A DNA stretch of 64,000 bases from Okapia johnstoni (lineage: Eukaryota > Chordata > Mammalia > Artiodactyla > Giraffidae): the NCBI GenBank assembly GCA_024291935.2, contig CM044311.1:17941001-18005000 (forward strand), written 5' to 3'. This document shows positions 32,336 to 45,667 of the stretch, piece by piece (the first letter of the stretch is position 1; each line of letters opens with the position of its first letter). Made by a program: the position numbers and the translations under genes. Under the pieces are notes generated by a model. The model made no database searches. It had not been told where the DNA came from and saw only the letters and a program-made list of their open reading frames with translations.

Positions 32336-32980
32336 ACCTGAATTATTTTCTCCAAAGAAAATATATTAAATACAGGATCTATTTGTTAGCGAAATAAAAG
32401 CAAAGTTTCTATACCTGAAGCATTGTGTTTGACTTTGGAGTCACTTTTGGAAAGAAATCCACTGGAGTGTTTATATTATTATCTAACTCCCATTGCAGGC
32501 TACAAAGACAGGATTTGGCCAAGGTTTTAACCTTCCTGGCCTGTGCCAGTGATTTCTGTCCCCACCCTTTCCTTCCTTTCTGATCCTTAGCTGTAGATTA
32601 CAAGAGCCAATTCTGAGCAAGTGCTTGGAGCCAGATGCTTTCCTGTTCTACACATTCCTTGAGAAGGGAGTGGGGAAGCTTCTTTCAGATCCTGCCTTTA
32701 AAGTCACTGAAAAAAATTGGAACTGGCTAATTTTCAAGAATATTAACTTGAATATTAGTAGTAATATTATTTATCTTCTGAAGGCCATTGGGATGTTCCA
32801 TGCTCTTCCAAGTGAGAAGTTGTCTCCGTATTGTCCAAACTGTGATCTTTATAGGATTATTTTCCAATGAACCAGAGAAAGCAACTAACATCTCAGAAGT
32901 TTGAGGTGTGATTGACATCCAGGTTTGGGAATGTTGTGATTGTGAGTGTATTTGTCATGCTATTAAATCTTCCCTTTTCA
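32336..32980. other. CYYR1 intron 1, no feature recognised
   Basis: No gene or nameable repeat. Frames at 32625-32918 have no family character. Confidence 0.4.
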
Positions 32981-32989
32981 GTTATTTCA

Positions 32990-33140
32990 GATTCCTGGGT
33001 CAGGAGGATCCCCTGGAGAAGGAAATGGCATCCCATTTCAGTTTTCTTGCCTAGAGAATTCCATGGACAGGGGAGCCTGGCAGGCTACACAGTCCATGGG
33101 GTCGCAAAGAGTCAGACACAACTGAGCGATTAGCACACAC
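32990..33140 (+). mobile_element. Bov-tA SINE, 5' truncated (intron 1)
   Basis: It starts at CCTGGGTCAGGAGGATCCCC, inside the element, and runs to GACACAACTGAGCGATTAGC. The head with the tRNA promoter boxes is missing. Confidence 0.88.
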
Positions 33141-33145
33141 TTTCA

Positions 33146-34220
33146 GTTGTTTAATTCTGGGAAGCAGACAAAAGTGCTGGAAAATGCCATAAAAATAATG
33201 AACAGTGTGTGACAGGATCTAGATATTTGCTGCAGGTATAATCCAACTTCTTGGCTACAAGACTTGGGGCTTGGCTTCCTGAAACATTGGCTCAAAATAT
33301 TTTGATAACACTGTGTCCTTATAATAATAGTAATTGAATCTTTGATAATCATGGAGAGCTTAATAAGATGTCACTGTCTTGGGCGTCGTTCAAAAAGGAT
33401 CCTGTGAAGCTACTAAAACATTACTTGTCCTGCTACACCAGAGTAAGGTGGGGTGTCAGCTCTCCCACTATCTGAATGGCTTTTAAGTGCACAAAGCAGA
33501 ATATCCCAGCTAAGTGCTTGAGATAACTGAGCAGTCTAAATATTTGAATTAAACAGTACTAAAAATGAGAGCTATAGAAATTCCCTGGGAAAATGGTAAA
33601 ATAAATTGCAAAAAGCATACACAGCATGTTAATGCAAAAAGCATTAATGTCAATAAATCATTAGATCATGTTTCTGTCTTCAAAATTTTAAAGTGGATTA
33701 GAGTTACTGAATCTTACAAAAGTAATTATTTTCCCCTTTCATGCCTTCTTACCACATCCTTGAAGAAAACATTAACGTGTTTTTTCATTTATGAAGTAGA
33801 AATAAAGTTGAGGGAAAGAAAATATGAACTTTTCACTTGTTCCACAAAGGTCATGCATTATTGATAGAGGTGAATGAACTTTGCTAGTTTTTGATCACAT
33901 CAATTTGTAAAGAATCATTTTGTCAGGGAGGTGATTTAAAAGCCAAATCTATATTTTCCTCTCTAGACAAATCAATCGCATGAACCTGCAGGCATAAATA
34001 TAACATTTGAACTTTTATATTATGACTTTGACAGGAAAACGAAAGTCTTATATAATTTTGATAAGAATTATTGCCTTCAGAGATTGAGTTGGAAATGACC
34101 TATTTTGTGATTCTTGAATGTGTAACTCAAATTATCAGACTGTATTTACACCTGTTTTCTTACATGTACCTGAAACTCACATATCAGTTATAATTTATAC
34201 CACTGATTATAACTGATTGT
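33146..34220. other. CYYR1 intron 1, no feature recognised
   Basis: AT-rich. A 99-codon frame at 33565-33864 overlaps no recognisable repeat or domain and shows no splice or family evidence. Confidence 0.4.
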
Positions 34221-34230
34221 AACTAAAAGA

Positions 34231-34449
34231 TAGGGCTTCCCAGGTGGTGCTAGTGGTAAAGAACCCACTTGGCCAATGCAGGAGACATAAGAGACTCAGT
34301 TTTGATCCCTGGGTCGGGAGATCCCCTGGAGAAGGAAAGGGCAACCCACTCCAATATTCTTGCCTGAAGAATCCCATGGGCAGAGAAGCCTGATGGGCTA
34401 CTGGAGTTGCAAAGAGTTGGACATGACTGAAGTGACTTAGCACACACAT
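34231..34449 (+). mobile_element. Bov-tA SINE (intron 1)
   Basis: GGGCTTCCCAGGTGGTGCTA through GACATGACTGAAGTGACTTA. AACTAAAAGA is duplicated at 34221-34230 and 34450-34459. Confidence 0.93.
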
Positions 34450-34459
34450 AACTAAAAGA

Positions 34460-35128
34460 CAGCCTTCACTTGTTAAACATAAATCATTTAGATGAAATAA
34501 AGAATTTTTTTTACAGGTAGGGTAACTTTTGGTATAACGTTTGGTATAATTTTCCTTGCCAAAAACATGAAAAAAAGACAATAATTTGGTTTTGTCAACT
34601 CCGGTGTGTCCTTTTTAATCAGAAAATACTTTCCCCCTTCACATAGTGCTGTTTCATAGCTTATTAATTCTTAAATCTGACATTAAATAAACTCTTAATT
34701 CACCAGTTAATTATCTATAGGAACTTTTTCCCACACCTGACTCTAAATGGATTGACAGGCTATGCAGACTCATATGTGTTACCTTATGTATGCACACTGT
34801 AATTATGAAGACAAAAATGGTAGAGAAAAGCATATAATGCACTGTCATGAAAAACATTCATTATTTTAAAATGATTTCCAATTGTTATTATTCGTGTCAA
34901 CACTTTCCATCAAATATATTTAGGATTAACACTCTGAAGTCAAGAGACTTTATCATTTAAAATTTATTGTAAGAACTTTGTTGACAAATTGAATGTCTGA
35001 TTGTTCGGATCATTCATTCCTCCCTTCACTGTCTCAACCCACTCTGACTACCAGTTATGGTGCCTGATGCAGGAGGTTCCAAGAATGGTCTTTGCCTTTT
35101 CTAGATTTATGTTTGGTGAAGAGGAAGG
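34460..35128. other. CYYR1 intron 1, no feature recognised
   Basis: AT-rich intron sequence, no gene or nameable repeat. Confidence 0.4.
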
Positions 35129-35340
35129 GAGCTTCCCAGGTGACTCAGTGGTAAAAAAAATCTACCCGCCAGTACAGGAGACTTGAGTTCGATCCTTGAG
35201 TCAGGAAGATCCCCTGGAGAAGGAAATGGCAACCTCCTCCAGTATTCTTGCCTGGGGAATCCCATAGACAGAGGAGCCTGGCGGGCTACAGTCCATGGGG
35301 TCACAAAAGACTCAGACATGACTTAGCGACTAAGGAACAA
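35129..35340 (+). mobile_element. Bov-tA SINE (intron 1, near exon 2)
   Basis: AGCTTCCCAGGTGACTCAGT through ATGACTTAGCGACTAAGGAA, complete. It ends about 175 bp upstream of exon 2. Confidence 0.92.
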
Positions 35341-35485
35341 CAACAAGGAAGCAAGACTAGTTTAAATGTTTACAAATGTTTTAGAATTCTGAGCACTTTG
35401 AAAATCTAAATGCACTAAAGAGTGGTCATTGATCAATTAAGACGTAAAATAGTTTTTTTGTAAAGCTGCGATTTTAGAATAGTAA

Positions 35486-36771
<1,286 letters not shown>

Positions 36772-36778
36772 AAGACTG

Positions 36779-36854
36779 GGGAGCCTGGTGGGCTGCCGTC
36801 TATGGGGTCGCACAGAGTCGGACACGACTGAAGCGACTTAGCAGCAGCAGCATA
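36779..36854 (+). mobile_element. BOV-A2 3' end fragment
   Basis: GGGAGCCTGGTGGGCTGCCG through (AGC)n. AAGACTG is duplicated at 36772-36778 and 36855-36861, so this is a strongly 5'-truncated insertion, not a broken older copy. Confidence 0.9.
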
Positions 36855-36861
36855 AAGACTG

Positions 36862-39302
36862 AATTTAAACATTCTTTGAGGTACATATAAATTCTAAGTA
36901 AAATGTTTGAATTTTTCCTCATTGAAGACTTGGTAGAAAAACATTAAGTCCCCTTACATTTAGAGAACTGTAAGAATCAGTTCAGAATACCTTAAGTAAA
37001 GACAAATAATGATGTTTCACATTTGTATATCACGTAGTGCTTTTTAAGTAAATTAAAGTACTTGATTACTAAATTCAAATTTGATTTTTGGGTGATCATC
37101 ACATGCCAGAGGCTGCTTGTGCCAGGTAGATGTGTGAGTGGGCCTCATAGGTGGTATAGGTTTGAGAAACCTGGGGTCAGAATGCCTTTGTGACTCTCTG
37201 GTCCTCTGGCACCTAGCCCAGGTCTCTGCCCACTAACTGCATCATGGCATGCATTGTACTTCTATTTCTCACCTTGTAGGTACCTCCACCCTGATGAATA
37301 TATATAGAAGACATAAATACTTATTAATCAAAGTACTTAAATATTTTTAAATTTACCATTGGGCTTTACATGTTTTATATGTACAATCAGATTCTTCTCC
37401 TTTTTTTTTTTAATGGTACCTGTCCTTTGAACTAATTTCATCACTTGGTAAAGAATTCATTGAGTTATATGTTTATCTAGGTTTTCAGGGCCATGTACTT
37501 GTTATGTTTGAAAAATAGAATTGTGTTCTGTGGATGGCGGAAATAAACACAGATGGCATAATATTTCAGGCAGTTAAACTGAATTTTCTGTTCAAAATAG
37601 AAGCCACCAAGTAATTCCCTTGCTAAACAATTCTTAGAGAAAAAAAGAGCTTTAAAGTGTTTTCCCCACTGGATAAAGAATACATTTTCAGGATTTCCAG
37701 TTATTGTTTAAGATTTGAAAAGAGTTAACTCCACCCAAAGCTTTCCTTTTTTTTTTTTTTTTGAATTAGGGTGGGGGGAATAGAAAGAGCAAATAATTCC
37801 AAGAATGCTTACAAAAGTTCTTTCATGCACATGTTTTCAAATATCGCTATTTTGGAACTCATAAACTCTGCTTCCTCTCTTGCAAGCATCTAGGCACACT
37901 CTTAGTAAAATCATTTTAGTCATCCTAACAGAAAATTTAATCTATGTGGTCATCAGTAAGGTAATAGGGAAGAAATCAGTAAACACACTGGAATTTTATG
38001 TATCCTAAATGAATAATTTTATAAATTGGTTTTAATTTGGTTTCTAGTCTTATTTATTTTTAAAATAGAAAATGTCTTGGCTTAGCTTAAAATGAGCTAA
38101 AGAAAATATAAAATACAATTTGGGTCATTGCAGACTGTGTATAAATTGGTAAGGTAAGGTACACTTGATCCTTCTTGCTGATACCTCTCCCCAAAATAAT
38201 CGAGAAGAGATATTTAGCCCTTAATTCTGCTTATTTCAGCTACACTTTCTAAACTTTTTAAAATTAATCATTAACACTTGTTTTCAAATAGATCCCAAAA
38301 GCTAGCATTCAATTTACCTTTTAGTTTGAAAGTATTATTTGACTCAGATTTCTCCCTTTTACATATTTTGTATTCTAAATATGAGTTAATTTTGACAAAT
38401 AAATTCAGATCTACCCCCCCTTTTTTCAGTTAGAAATTTTTAAATTCATATCTTGTGAAAACAATTTAAAAATTAAACTTTGAAAAATACTTTTAACAAT
38501 CAAGATATAATTGATGTGTAACATATTGATTTCAGATGTACAACATAATGATTTAACATTTGTATATAGTGCAAAATTATCACTACAGTAAGTCTATTTG
38601 ACATAAATCTATTTAAATGGCATGCCTACTTTTGCTCATTATGGTCATGGATATTGACTTCCATTTAGAAAAGTAGCAATATTAGTTTTTAGAATTTAAG
38701 GATAATTTTGCAAAAGCGAGCATATACTATGCAATCAATTATTTACAGATATATATTGAGTACCTGTTACCATGGCAGCATAGGATCCAAAGATGAATAA
38801 ATGATGTTCCCTGACCTTTATGATCTCTCAATCTAATAAGAGAAGAAAATGTAGACAAATAATTCAAATTCAGTGAATTAATCTATGAAGTGTTATTGAA
38901 GGGTCAAGAAGAGGGAAAGCAATTAAGTGTGTGTATGTGTGTGTGTATCTAGAAAGAGATGTTTAGAAAAAGCCTCAAAAATATGAAATTTGAACAGAGT
39001 TTTAAAGAAAGAGTAGATATAAGTGAACAGCGAAGAAAAGGAAGTGGATTCCAGATAGACAGAGTCTGCCCTATAAAGGCAAAGATTTAATAAAGTAAAT
39101 GGTTTGGGAAAACCTATGTTGGTCAGTGTTGCTAGAAAAGGAAGGTTAAACTTTGGGTAAGACAAAAGGTAGATACTTACTTTTTTAGACTTTTATTGGT
39201 AGATTACATAATCTTATTGGTCACGTCTAACAAAACTAAAATAAAATAATTCAGTATTTTTCTGGAAATAAGATCGCTGGTTTCATGTAGAAAGGACACA
39301 TT
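36862..39302. other. CYYR1 intron 2, mostly unassigned
   Basis: An old L1 3' UTR fragment in antisense is likely at about 38480-38605 (ATATAATTGATGTGTAACAT, GTACAACATAATGATTTAAC). A short GT-rich run is at 38926-38947. No gene is seen. Confidence 0.45.
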
Positions 39303-39318
39303 CTTAGATCTCACTAAG

Positions 39319-39528
39319 TGAAAATGTTAGTTGCTCAGTTGTGTCCGACTCTTTGTGACCCCACGGACTATAGCCCACCGGGCTCCTCTGTCCATAGAGT
39401 TTTCCAGGCAAGAATACTGGAGTGGGTTGCCATTGCCTTCTCCAGGGGATCTTCATGACCCAGGGATTGAATCCAGGTTTCTGGCATTGCAGGCAGATTC
39501 TTTACCTTCTGAGCCACCAGGGAAGCCC
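39319..39528 (-). mobile_element. Bov-tA SINE, antisense
   Basis: GTTAGTTGCTCAGTTGTGTC through TCTGAGCCACCAGGGAAGCC. The flanks CTTAGATCTCACTAAG (39303-39318) and CTTAGATACCACTAAG (39529-39544) form a 16-bp target-site duplication with two mismatches. Confidence 0.95.
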
Positions 39529-40019
39529 CTTAGATACCACTAAGATTAGGGACAAAGGTGAGAAGCCACCAAATGAAGATTATTTTTATTTATTCTATAG
39601 AGAAAAGATTTAGAGTGAACACTTTGAGATATTACACTTCTTAGTACCATTTCTGATAGAATGTATGACTTGGGAACTATTGGTCCATTTTTGACATTTT
39701 TTAAAAATTTATTTATTTTTTATTGAAGGATAATTGCTTTAAAGAATTTTGCTGTTTTCTGTCAAACCTCAACATGAATCAGCCACAGGTATACAGATAA
39801 CCCCTCCCTTTTGAACCTCCCTCCCATCTCCTTCCCAAACCCACCTATCTAGGTTGATACAGAGTCCCTGTTTGAGTTTCCTGAGCCATACAGCAAATTC
39901 CTTTTGGCTATCTGTTTTACATACGGTAATGTAAGTTTCCATGTTACTCTTTCCATGCATCTCACCCTCTCTTCTCCTCTCCCCATGTCCATAAGTCTAT
40001 TCTCTGTGTCTGTTTCTCC

Positions 40020-43000
40020 ATCGTTGCCCTGTAAATAAATCTTCAGTACCATTTTTCTAGATTCTGTATATGTGCATTATAATACAATATTTATCTTTCT
40101 CTTTCTAGTTTACTTCACTCTATATAATAGGTTCTAGGTTCATCCACCTCATTAGAACTGACTCAATTGTGTTCCTTTTTATGGCTGGGTAATATTCCAT
40201 TGTGTTTATGTACCACAACTTCTTTATCTATTCATCTGCCTATGGAAATCTAGGTTGCTTCCATGTTCTAGCTATTGTAAATAGTGCTGCAGTGAACAAA
40301 GGGATACATGTGTCTCTTTCAATTTTGCTTTCCTCAGGGGATATGCCTAAAAGTCGGATTGCTGGGTCGTATGGTGGTTTCATTTCTAGTCTTTTAAGGA
40401 ATCTCCATACCATCTTCCATAGTGGCTGTGCCAGTTTACATTCCCACAAACAGTGCAAGAGCATTCCCTTTTCTCCACACCCTCTCCAGCATTTATTGTT
40501 TGTAGACTTTTTGATGATGGCCATTCTGACAGGTGTGAGGTGATATCCCATTGTAGTTTTGATTTACATTTCTCTAGTAATAAGGGGTGTTGAGCATCTT
40601 TTCATATGTTTGTTAGCCATCTGTATGTCTTCTTTGGAGAAATGTCTGTTTAGGCCTTTTTCCCACTTTTTGATTGGGTTGTTTGTTTTTCTGGTATTCA
40701 GTTGTATGGGCTGCTTGTATATTTTGGAAATTAATCTTTTGTCAGTTGTTTTATTTGCTATTATTTTCTCTCATTCTGAGGATTATCTTTTGACCTTGCT
40801 TATAGTTTCTTTTGCTGTGCAAAAGCCTTTAAGTTTAATCAGGCCCCACTTGTTTACTTTTGTTTTTATTTCCATTACTCTAGGATATGGGTCATAGAGG
40901 ATCTTGCTTTGATTTATGTCATCGAGTGTTCTGCCTATGTTTTCCTCTAATAGTTTTATAGTTTCTGGTTGTACATTTAGGTATTTAATCCATTTTGAGT
41001 TTATCTTTGTGTATGGTGTTAAGAAGTGTCCTAATTTCATTCTTTTACATGTAGCTTTCCAGTTTTCCCAGCATCATTTATTTCTGAAGAGGCTATCTTT
41101 GCCCTGTTGCATATTCTTTCCTCCTTTGTCAAAAATAAGGTGCCCATAGGTGCATGGGTTTATTTCTGGGCTTTCTATCTTGTTCCATTGGTGTATATTT
41201 CTGTTTTTGTGCCAGTACCATACTGTCTTGATGACTGTAGCTTTGTAGTATAGTCAGGAAGTTTGATTCCTCCAGTTCCATTCTTCTTTCTCAAGACTGC
41301 TTTGGCTATTCGGGGCCTTTTGTGTTTCCATATAAATTGTGAAACTTTTTGCTCTGGTTCTGTGAAAAATGACATTGGTAATTTGATAGGGATTGTATTG
41401 AATCTGTAGATTGCATTTGGTAGTATAGTCATTTTCACAATATTGATTCTTCCTACCCAGGAACATGGAATATATCTCCATCTGTTTATGTCATCTTTGA
41501 TTTCTTTCATTTTTCATTTTGCCTCCTTAGGTAAGTTTATTCCTAGATATTTAATTCTTTTTGTTGCAATGGTGAATGGGATTGATTCCTTAATTTCTCT
41601 TTCTGATTTTTTCATTGTTAGTACATACAAACGCAAGTGATTTCTGTGTATTCATTTGTATGCTGCAGCTTTGCTAAATTCACTGATTAGCTCTAGTAAT
41701 TTTCTGATACTATCTTTAGAGTTTTCTATGTACTGTATCATGTCATCTGCAAACAATGAGAGCTTTACTTCTTTTCTAATCTGGATTCATTTTATTTCTT
41801 TCTTTTCTCTGATTGCTGTAGCTAGGACTTCCAGAACTATGTTGAATAATAGTGGTGAGAGTGGACACCCTTGTCTTGTTTCTGATTTTAGGGGGAATGC
41901 TTTCAGTTTTTCACCATTGAAAGTAATGTTTGCTGTAGGCTTATTATAGATGGCCTTTACTATGTTGAGGCAGGTTCCTTCCATGCCCATTTTTTGAAGT
42001 TTTAATCATAAATGGGTGCTGAATTTTGTCAAAGGCTTTTTCTGCATCTATTGAGATTATCATATGGTTTTTATTTCAATTTGTTAATACGGTGTATCAC
42101 GTTGTTTGATTTGTGTATATTGAAGAATCCTTGCATCCCTGGAATAAACCTAACTTGATCATGGTGTATGAGCCTTTTGATGTGCTGCTGAATTCTGTTT
42201 GCTAAAATTTTGTTGAGGATTTTTGAATCTGTGTTCATCGGTGATATTGGCCTGTAGTTTTCTTTTTTTGTGTTGTCTTTGTCTGGCTTTGGTAACAGGG
42301 TTACAGTGGCTTTATAGAATGAGTTTGGAAGTGTTCCTTCCTCTGCAATTTTTTGAAAGAGTTTTAGAAGGATAGGCATTAACTCTTCTCTAAATGTTCA
42401 ATAGAATTCTCCTGTGACTGCATCTGGTTCTGGGTTTTTGTTTTGGGGGAAACTTTTGATCACAGCTTCAATTTCAGTGCTTGTAATTGGGTTGTTCATA
42501 ATTTCTATTTCTTCCTAGTTCAGTCTTGGAAGACTGAACTTTTCTAAGAATCTGTCCCTTTCTTTCAAATTCTATTTTATTGCCGTATAGTTGTTCATAA
42601 TAGTCTCTTATAACCCTTTGTATTTCTGCATTGTCTGTTGTAACCTCTCCTTTTTCATTTCGAATTTTGTTGATTTGTTTCTTCTGTCTTATTTTCTTGA
42701 TGAGTCTGGCTAGGGGTTTGTCAATTTTGTTTTATCTTCTCAAAGAACCAGCTTTTAGTTTTATTAATCTTTACTATTGTTTCTTTCATTTCTTTTCCAT
42801 TTATTTCTGCTCAGATCTTTATAATTTATTTCCTTCTACTAATTTTGGTTTTTTTGTTTGTTTTTCTTTTTCCAGTTGTTTTAGGTGTAAAGTTAGATTG
42901 TCTATTTGGTGTTTTTCTTGTTTCTTGAGATACGATTGTATTGCTATAAACTTTCCTCTTAGGATTCCTTCTGCTGTATCCCATAGGTTCTGAGTTGTTG

Positions 43001-43840
43001 TGTTTTCATTGTCATTTGTTTCTAGAATTTTTTTGATTTCCCTTTTGATTTCTTCAGTAACCTGTTGGCTATTTAGAAATGTGTTGTTTAATCTCCATGT
43101 GTTTATGTTTCTTACATTTTTTTTTCTTATAATTGATATCTAGTCTCATAGCATTGTGGTCAGAGAAGATGCCTGATGCAATTTCAGTTTTCTTAAATTT
43201 ACTGAGGTTTGATTTGGACCCAAGATGTGGTCTATCCTGGAGAATGTTCCCCGTGCACTCTAGAAGAAGGTATATTCTTCCACATTTGGATGGAATGTCC
43301 TGAAGATATCAGTGAGATCCATCTCATCTAATGTATCATTTAAGACTTGTGTTTCCTTATTAATTTTCTGTTTTGATGATCTATCCATTGGTGTGAGTGG
43401 GGTGTTAAAGTCTCCTACTATTACTGTGTTACTGTCAGTTTCTCCTTTTATGTCTGTTGGTGTTTGTCTTATGTATTGAGGTGTTCCTGTATTGGGTGTC
43501 TAGATATTTATAATTGTTATATCTTCCTCTTGGATTAATCCATTGATCATTATGTAGTGTCCTTCTTTATCTGTTGCAATCTTCTTTATTTTAAGATCTA
43601 TTTTGTCTGATATGAAGATTGCTACTACAGCTTTCTTTTGCTTGCCATTTGCATGGAATATATTTTTCCATCCTTTCACTTTCAGTATATATGTGTCTTT
43701 AGGTCTGAAGTGGGTTTCTTGTAGACAACACATATATGGGTCTTGTTTTTGTATCCATTCAGCCAATCTGTGTATTTTGGATGGAACACTTAATCCATTT
43801 ACATTTAAAGTAATTATTAATATATATATGTTCCCTTTGT
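40020..43840 (-). pseudogene. L1 ORF2 remnant (endonuclease and reverse transcriptase)
   Basis: The longest open pieces are 43500-43766 (apurinic-type endonuclease part with CLQETHF), 42071-42379 (fingers/palm, with LLPKPDKD), 41787-41990 ([19 protein letters not shown]), 41175-41510 and 40240-40551 (C-terminal Cys-rich part with CWRGCGEKG). The palm motif FADD is encoded at 41742-41753. Many stops and frameshifts separate the pieces. Confidence 0.9.
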
Positions 43841-43847
43841 CATTTTC

Positions 43848-45036
43848 TTAACTGTTTGGGGTTGATTTTGTAGATCCTTCTTCTCTTGTATTTCTTGACT
43901 TTATAAGTCCCATTAACATTTGTTGTAAAGCTGGTTTTGTGGTACTGAATTCTCTTAACTTTTGCTTCTCTGAAAAGCTTTTTATTTCTCTATCAATGTT
44001 GAATGAGATCCTTGCAGGGTACAGTAATGTTGGTTGTAGATTTTTCCCTTTCAGTACTTTAAATATATCCTGCCATTCCCTTCTGGCCTGCAGAGTTTCT
44101 GCTGAAAGATCAGCTGTTAAGCATATGGGATTTCCCTTGTATTTGTGTTTAGTCTTTGTTAGTTTTATTAGTATGTGTCTTGGCATGTTTCTTCTTGGGT
44201 TTATCCTGTATGGGACAGTTTTTGTGCCTCTTGGACTTGATTGACTATTACCTTTTCCATGTTGGGGAAATTCTCAACTATAATCTCTTCAAAAATTTTC
44301 TTGTACCCTTTCTTTTTCTCTTCTTCTGTGAAGTGAAGTCGCTCGGTCGTGTCTGACTCTTTGCAACCCCATGGACTGTAGCCTACCAGGCTCCTCTGTC
44401 CATGGGATTCTCCAGGCAAGAGTACTGGAGTCAGCTGCCATTTCTTTCTCCAGGGGATCTTCCCGACCCAGGGATCAAACCCAGGTCTCCTGAGTTGCAG
44501 GCAGAAGCTTTACCCTCTGAGCCACCAGGGAAGTCCTCTTCTGGGACCCCTATAATTCAAATGCTGGTGCGTTTGATATTGTCCCAGAGGTCTCTGAAAC
44601 TGTCCTCAGTTCTTTTCATTCTTTTTACTTTATTCTGCTCTTCAGAAGTTATTTTCACCATTTTATCTTCCAGTCCACTGATTCGTTCTTCTGCTTCAGA
44701 TATTCTGCTATTGATTCCTTCTAGAGTATTTTTAATTTCAGTAATTGTGTTGTTTGTCTCTGTATGTTTATTCTTTAATTCTTCTAAGTCTTTGTAAATT
44801 GATTCTTGCATTTTCTCCATTTTGTTTTCAAGGTTTTTGATCATCTTTACTATCATTATTCTGAATTCTGTTTTAAATAGTTTGCTTGTTTCCTCTTCAT
44901 TTATTTGGACTTGTGTGTTTCTAGTTTGTTCCTTCATTTGTGTAATATTTCTCTGCTTTTTCTTTTTCTTTTTTTTTTTTTTTTGATTTGTGTTTGAGGT
45001 CTCCTTTTCCCAGGCTTCAAGGTTTAATTCTTCCAT
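43848..45036 (-). pseudogene. L1 ORF1 remnant (RNA-binding coiled-coil protein)
   Basis: The N-terminal piece (44557-45036, about 159 codons) is a Glu/Lys/Asn-rich coiled coil (ISEAEERISGLEDKM), preceded by an unusual Lys run encoded by the T-tract at 44971-44984. The C-terminal piece (43848-44186) has the RNA-binding end with LSAETLQARREWQDIFK. A Bov-tA SINE at 44329-44536 separates them. Confidence 0.9.
44329..44536 (-). mobile_element. Bov-tA SINE inside L1 ORF1
   Basis: GAAGTGAAGTCGCTCGGTCG through CTCTGAGCCACCAGGGAAGT, antisense, the same direction as the L1. TCTTCTG is present at 44322-44328 and 44537-44543, a short target-site duplication. Confidence 0.92.
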
Positions 45037-45667
45037 CTGGTTTCTGCCTTCCTAGAGTTGGTCCAGTGGTTTGTGTAAGCGTCATATAGGATGAGCTTTG
45101 TGCTGAGTGTTTGCTTGTTTGCTTGTTTTCCTCTGATGGGCCGGGCTGAGTGAGGTGGTCACCCTGTCTGCTGATGATCTGGTTTGTATTTTTGTTTCGT
45201 TTGTTGTTAAGATGAGGTGTCTTGCACAGGGTGCTACTGTTGGTGGGGTGATGCTGGGTCTTGTATTCAAGTGGTTTCCTTTGTGTGAGTTCTCACTATT
45301 TGATACTCCCTAGGGTTAGTTCTTTGGTAGTCTAGGGTCTTGGAGTCAGTGCTCCCACTTCAAAGGCTCAGGGCTTGATCTCCTGGATAGGAACGCTGGT
45401 CCACTGCAAGGTGCAATGGTTGGGAGCTGGAGTTTAGGGATTGTGGAGCAATCCCAGGGCAAGGGCTGCTGTTGATGATTTTTCCATGGTTCTATATATT
45501 CTTTTCCACTGGTCAGGTACTCCTGTCCACTCTCAGCTGGTGTTCTGCATGCACTTCTGTACCTGAAGGTGTATTCCTGATGTATCCATGGAGAGAGGTG
45601 TACTCCACATCCACCTACTCCTCCGTCATCTTGTTCTCCCATTCCTACCTCCATTTTTGACATTTTT

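Larger units (their letters stand above)
39702..45649 (-). mobile_element. L1 LINE, nearly full length, antisense
   Basis: It is about 5.95 kb including a 208-bp SINE. From right to left on the - strand it has a short 5' UTR remnant (from 45649, with GAACAAGATGACGGAGGAG), ORF1, ORF2 and a 3' UTR ending in an A-rich tail next to 39702. TCCATTTTTGACATTTTT is duplicated exactly at 39684-39701 and 45650-45667, an 18-bp target-site duplication. The intact duplication and the 5' UTR landmark indicate a single full or near-full insertion. Both ORFs are broken, so it is not expected to be active. Confidence 0.95.

Noticed and set aside
33565..33864. 99-codon + frame as a small gene in intron 1
   Set aside because: No family resemblance, Lys/Asn/Ser composition expected of AT-rich DNA, and no supporting splice or promoter evidence.
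40202..42993. Several + strand frames of 97-120 codons rich in Phe/Leu/Ser, looking like membrane proteins
   Set aside because: They are the antisense of L1 ORF2, whose A-rich coding strand gives T-rich, hydrophobic-looking complements.
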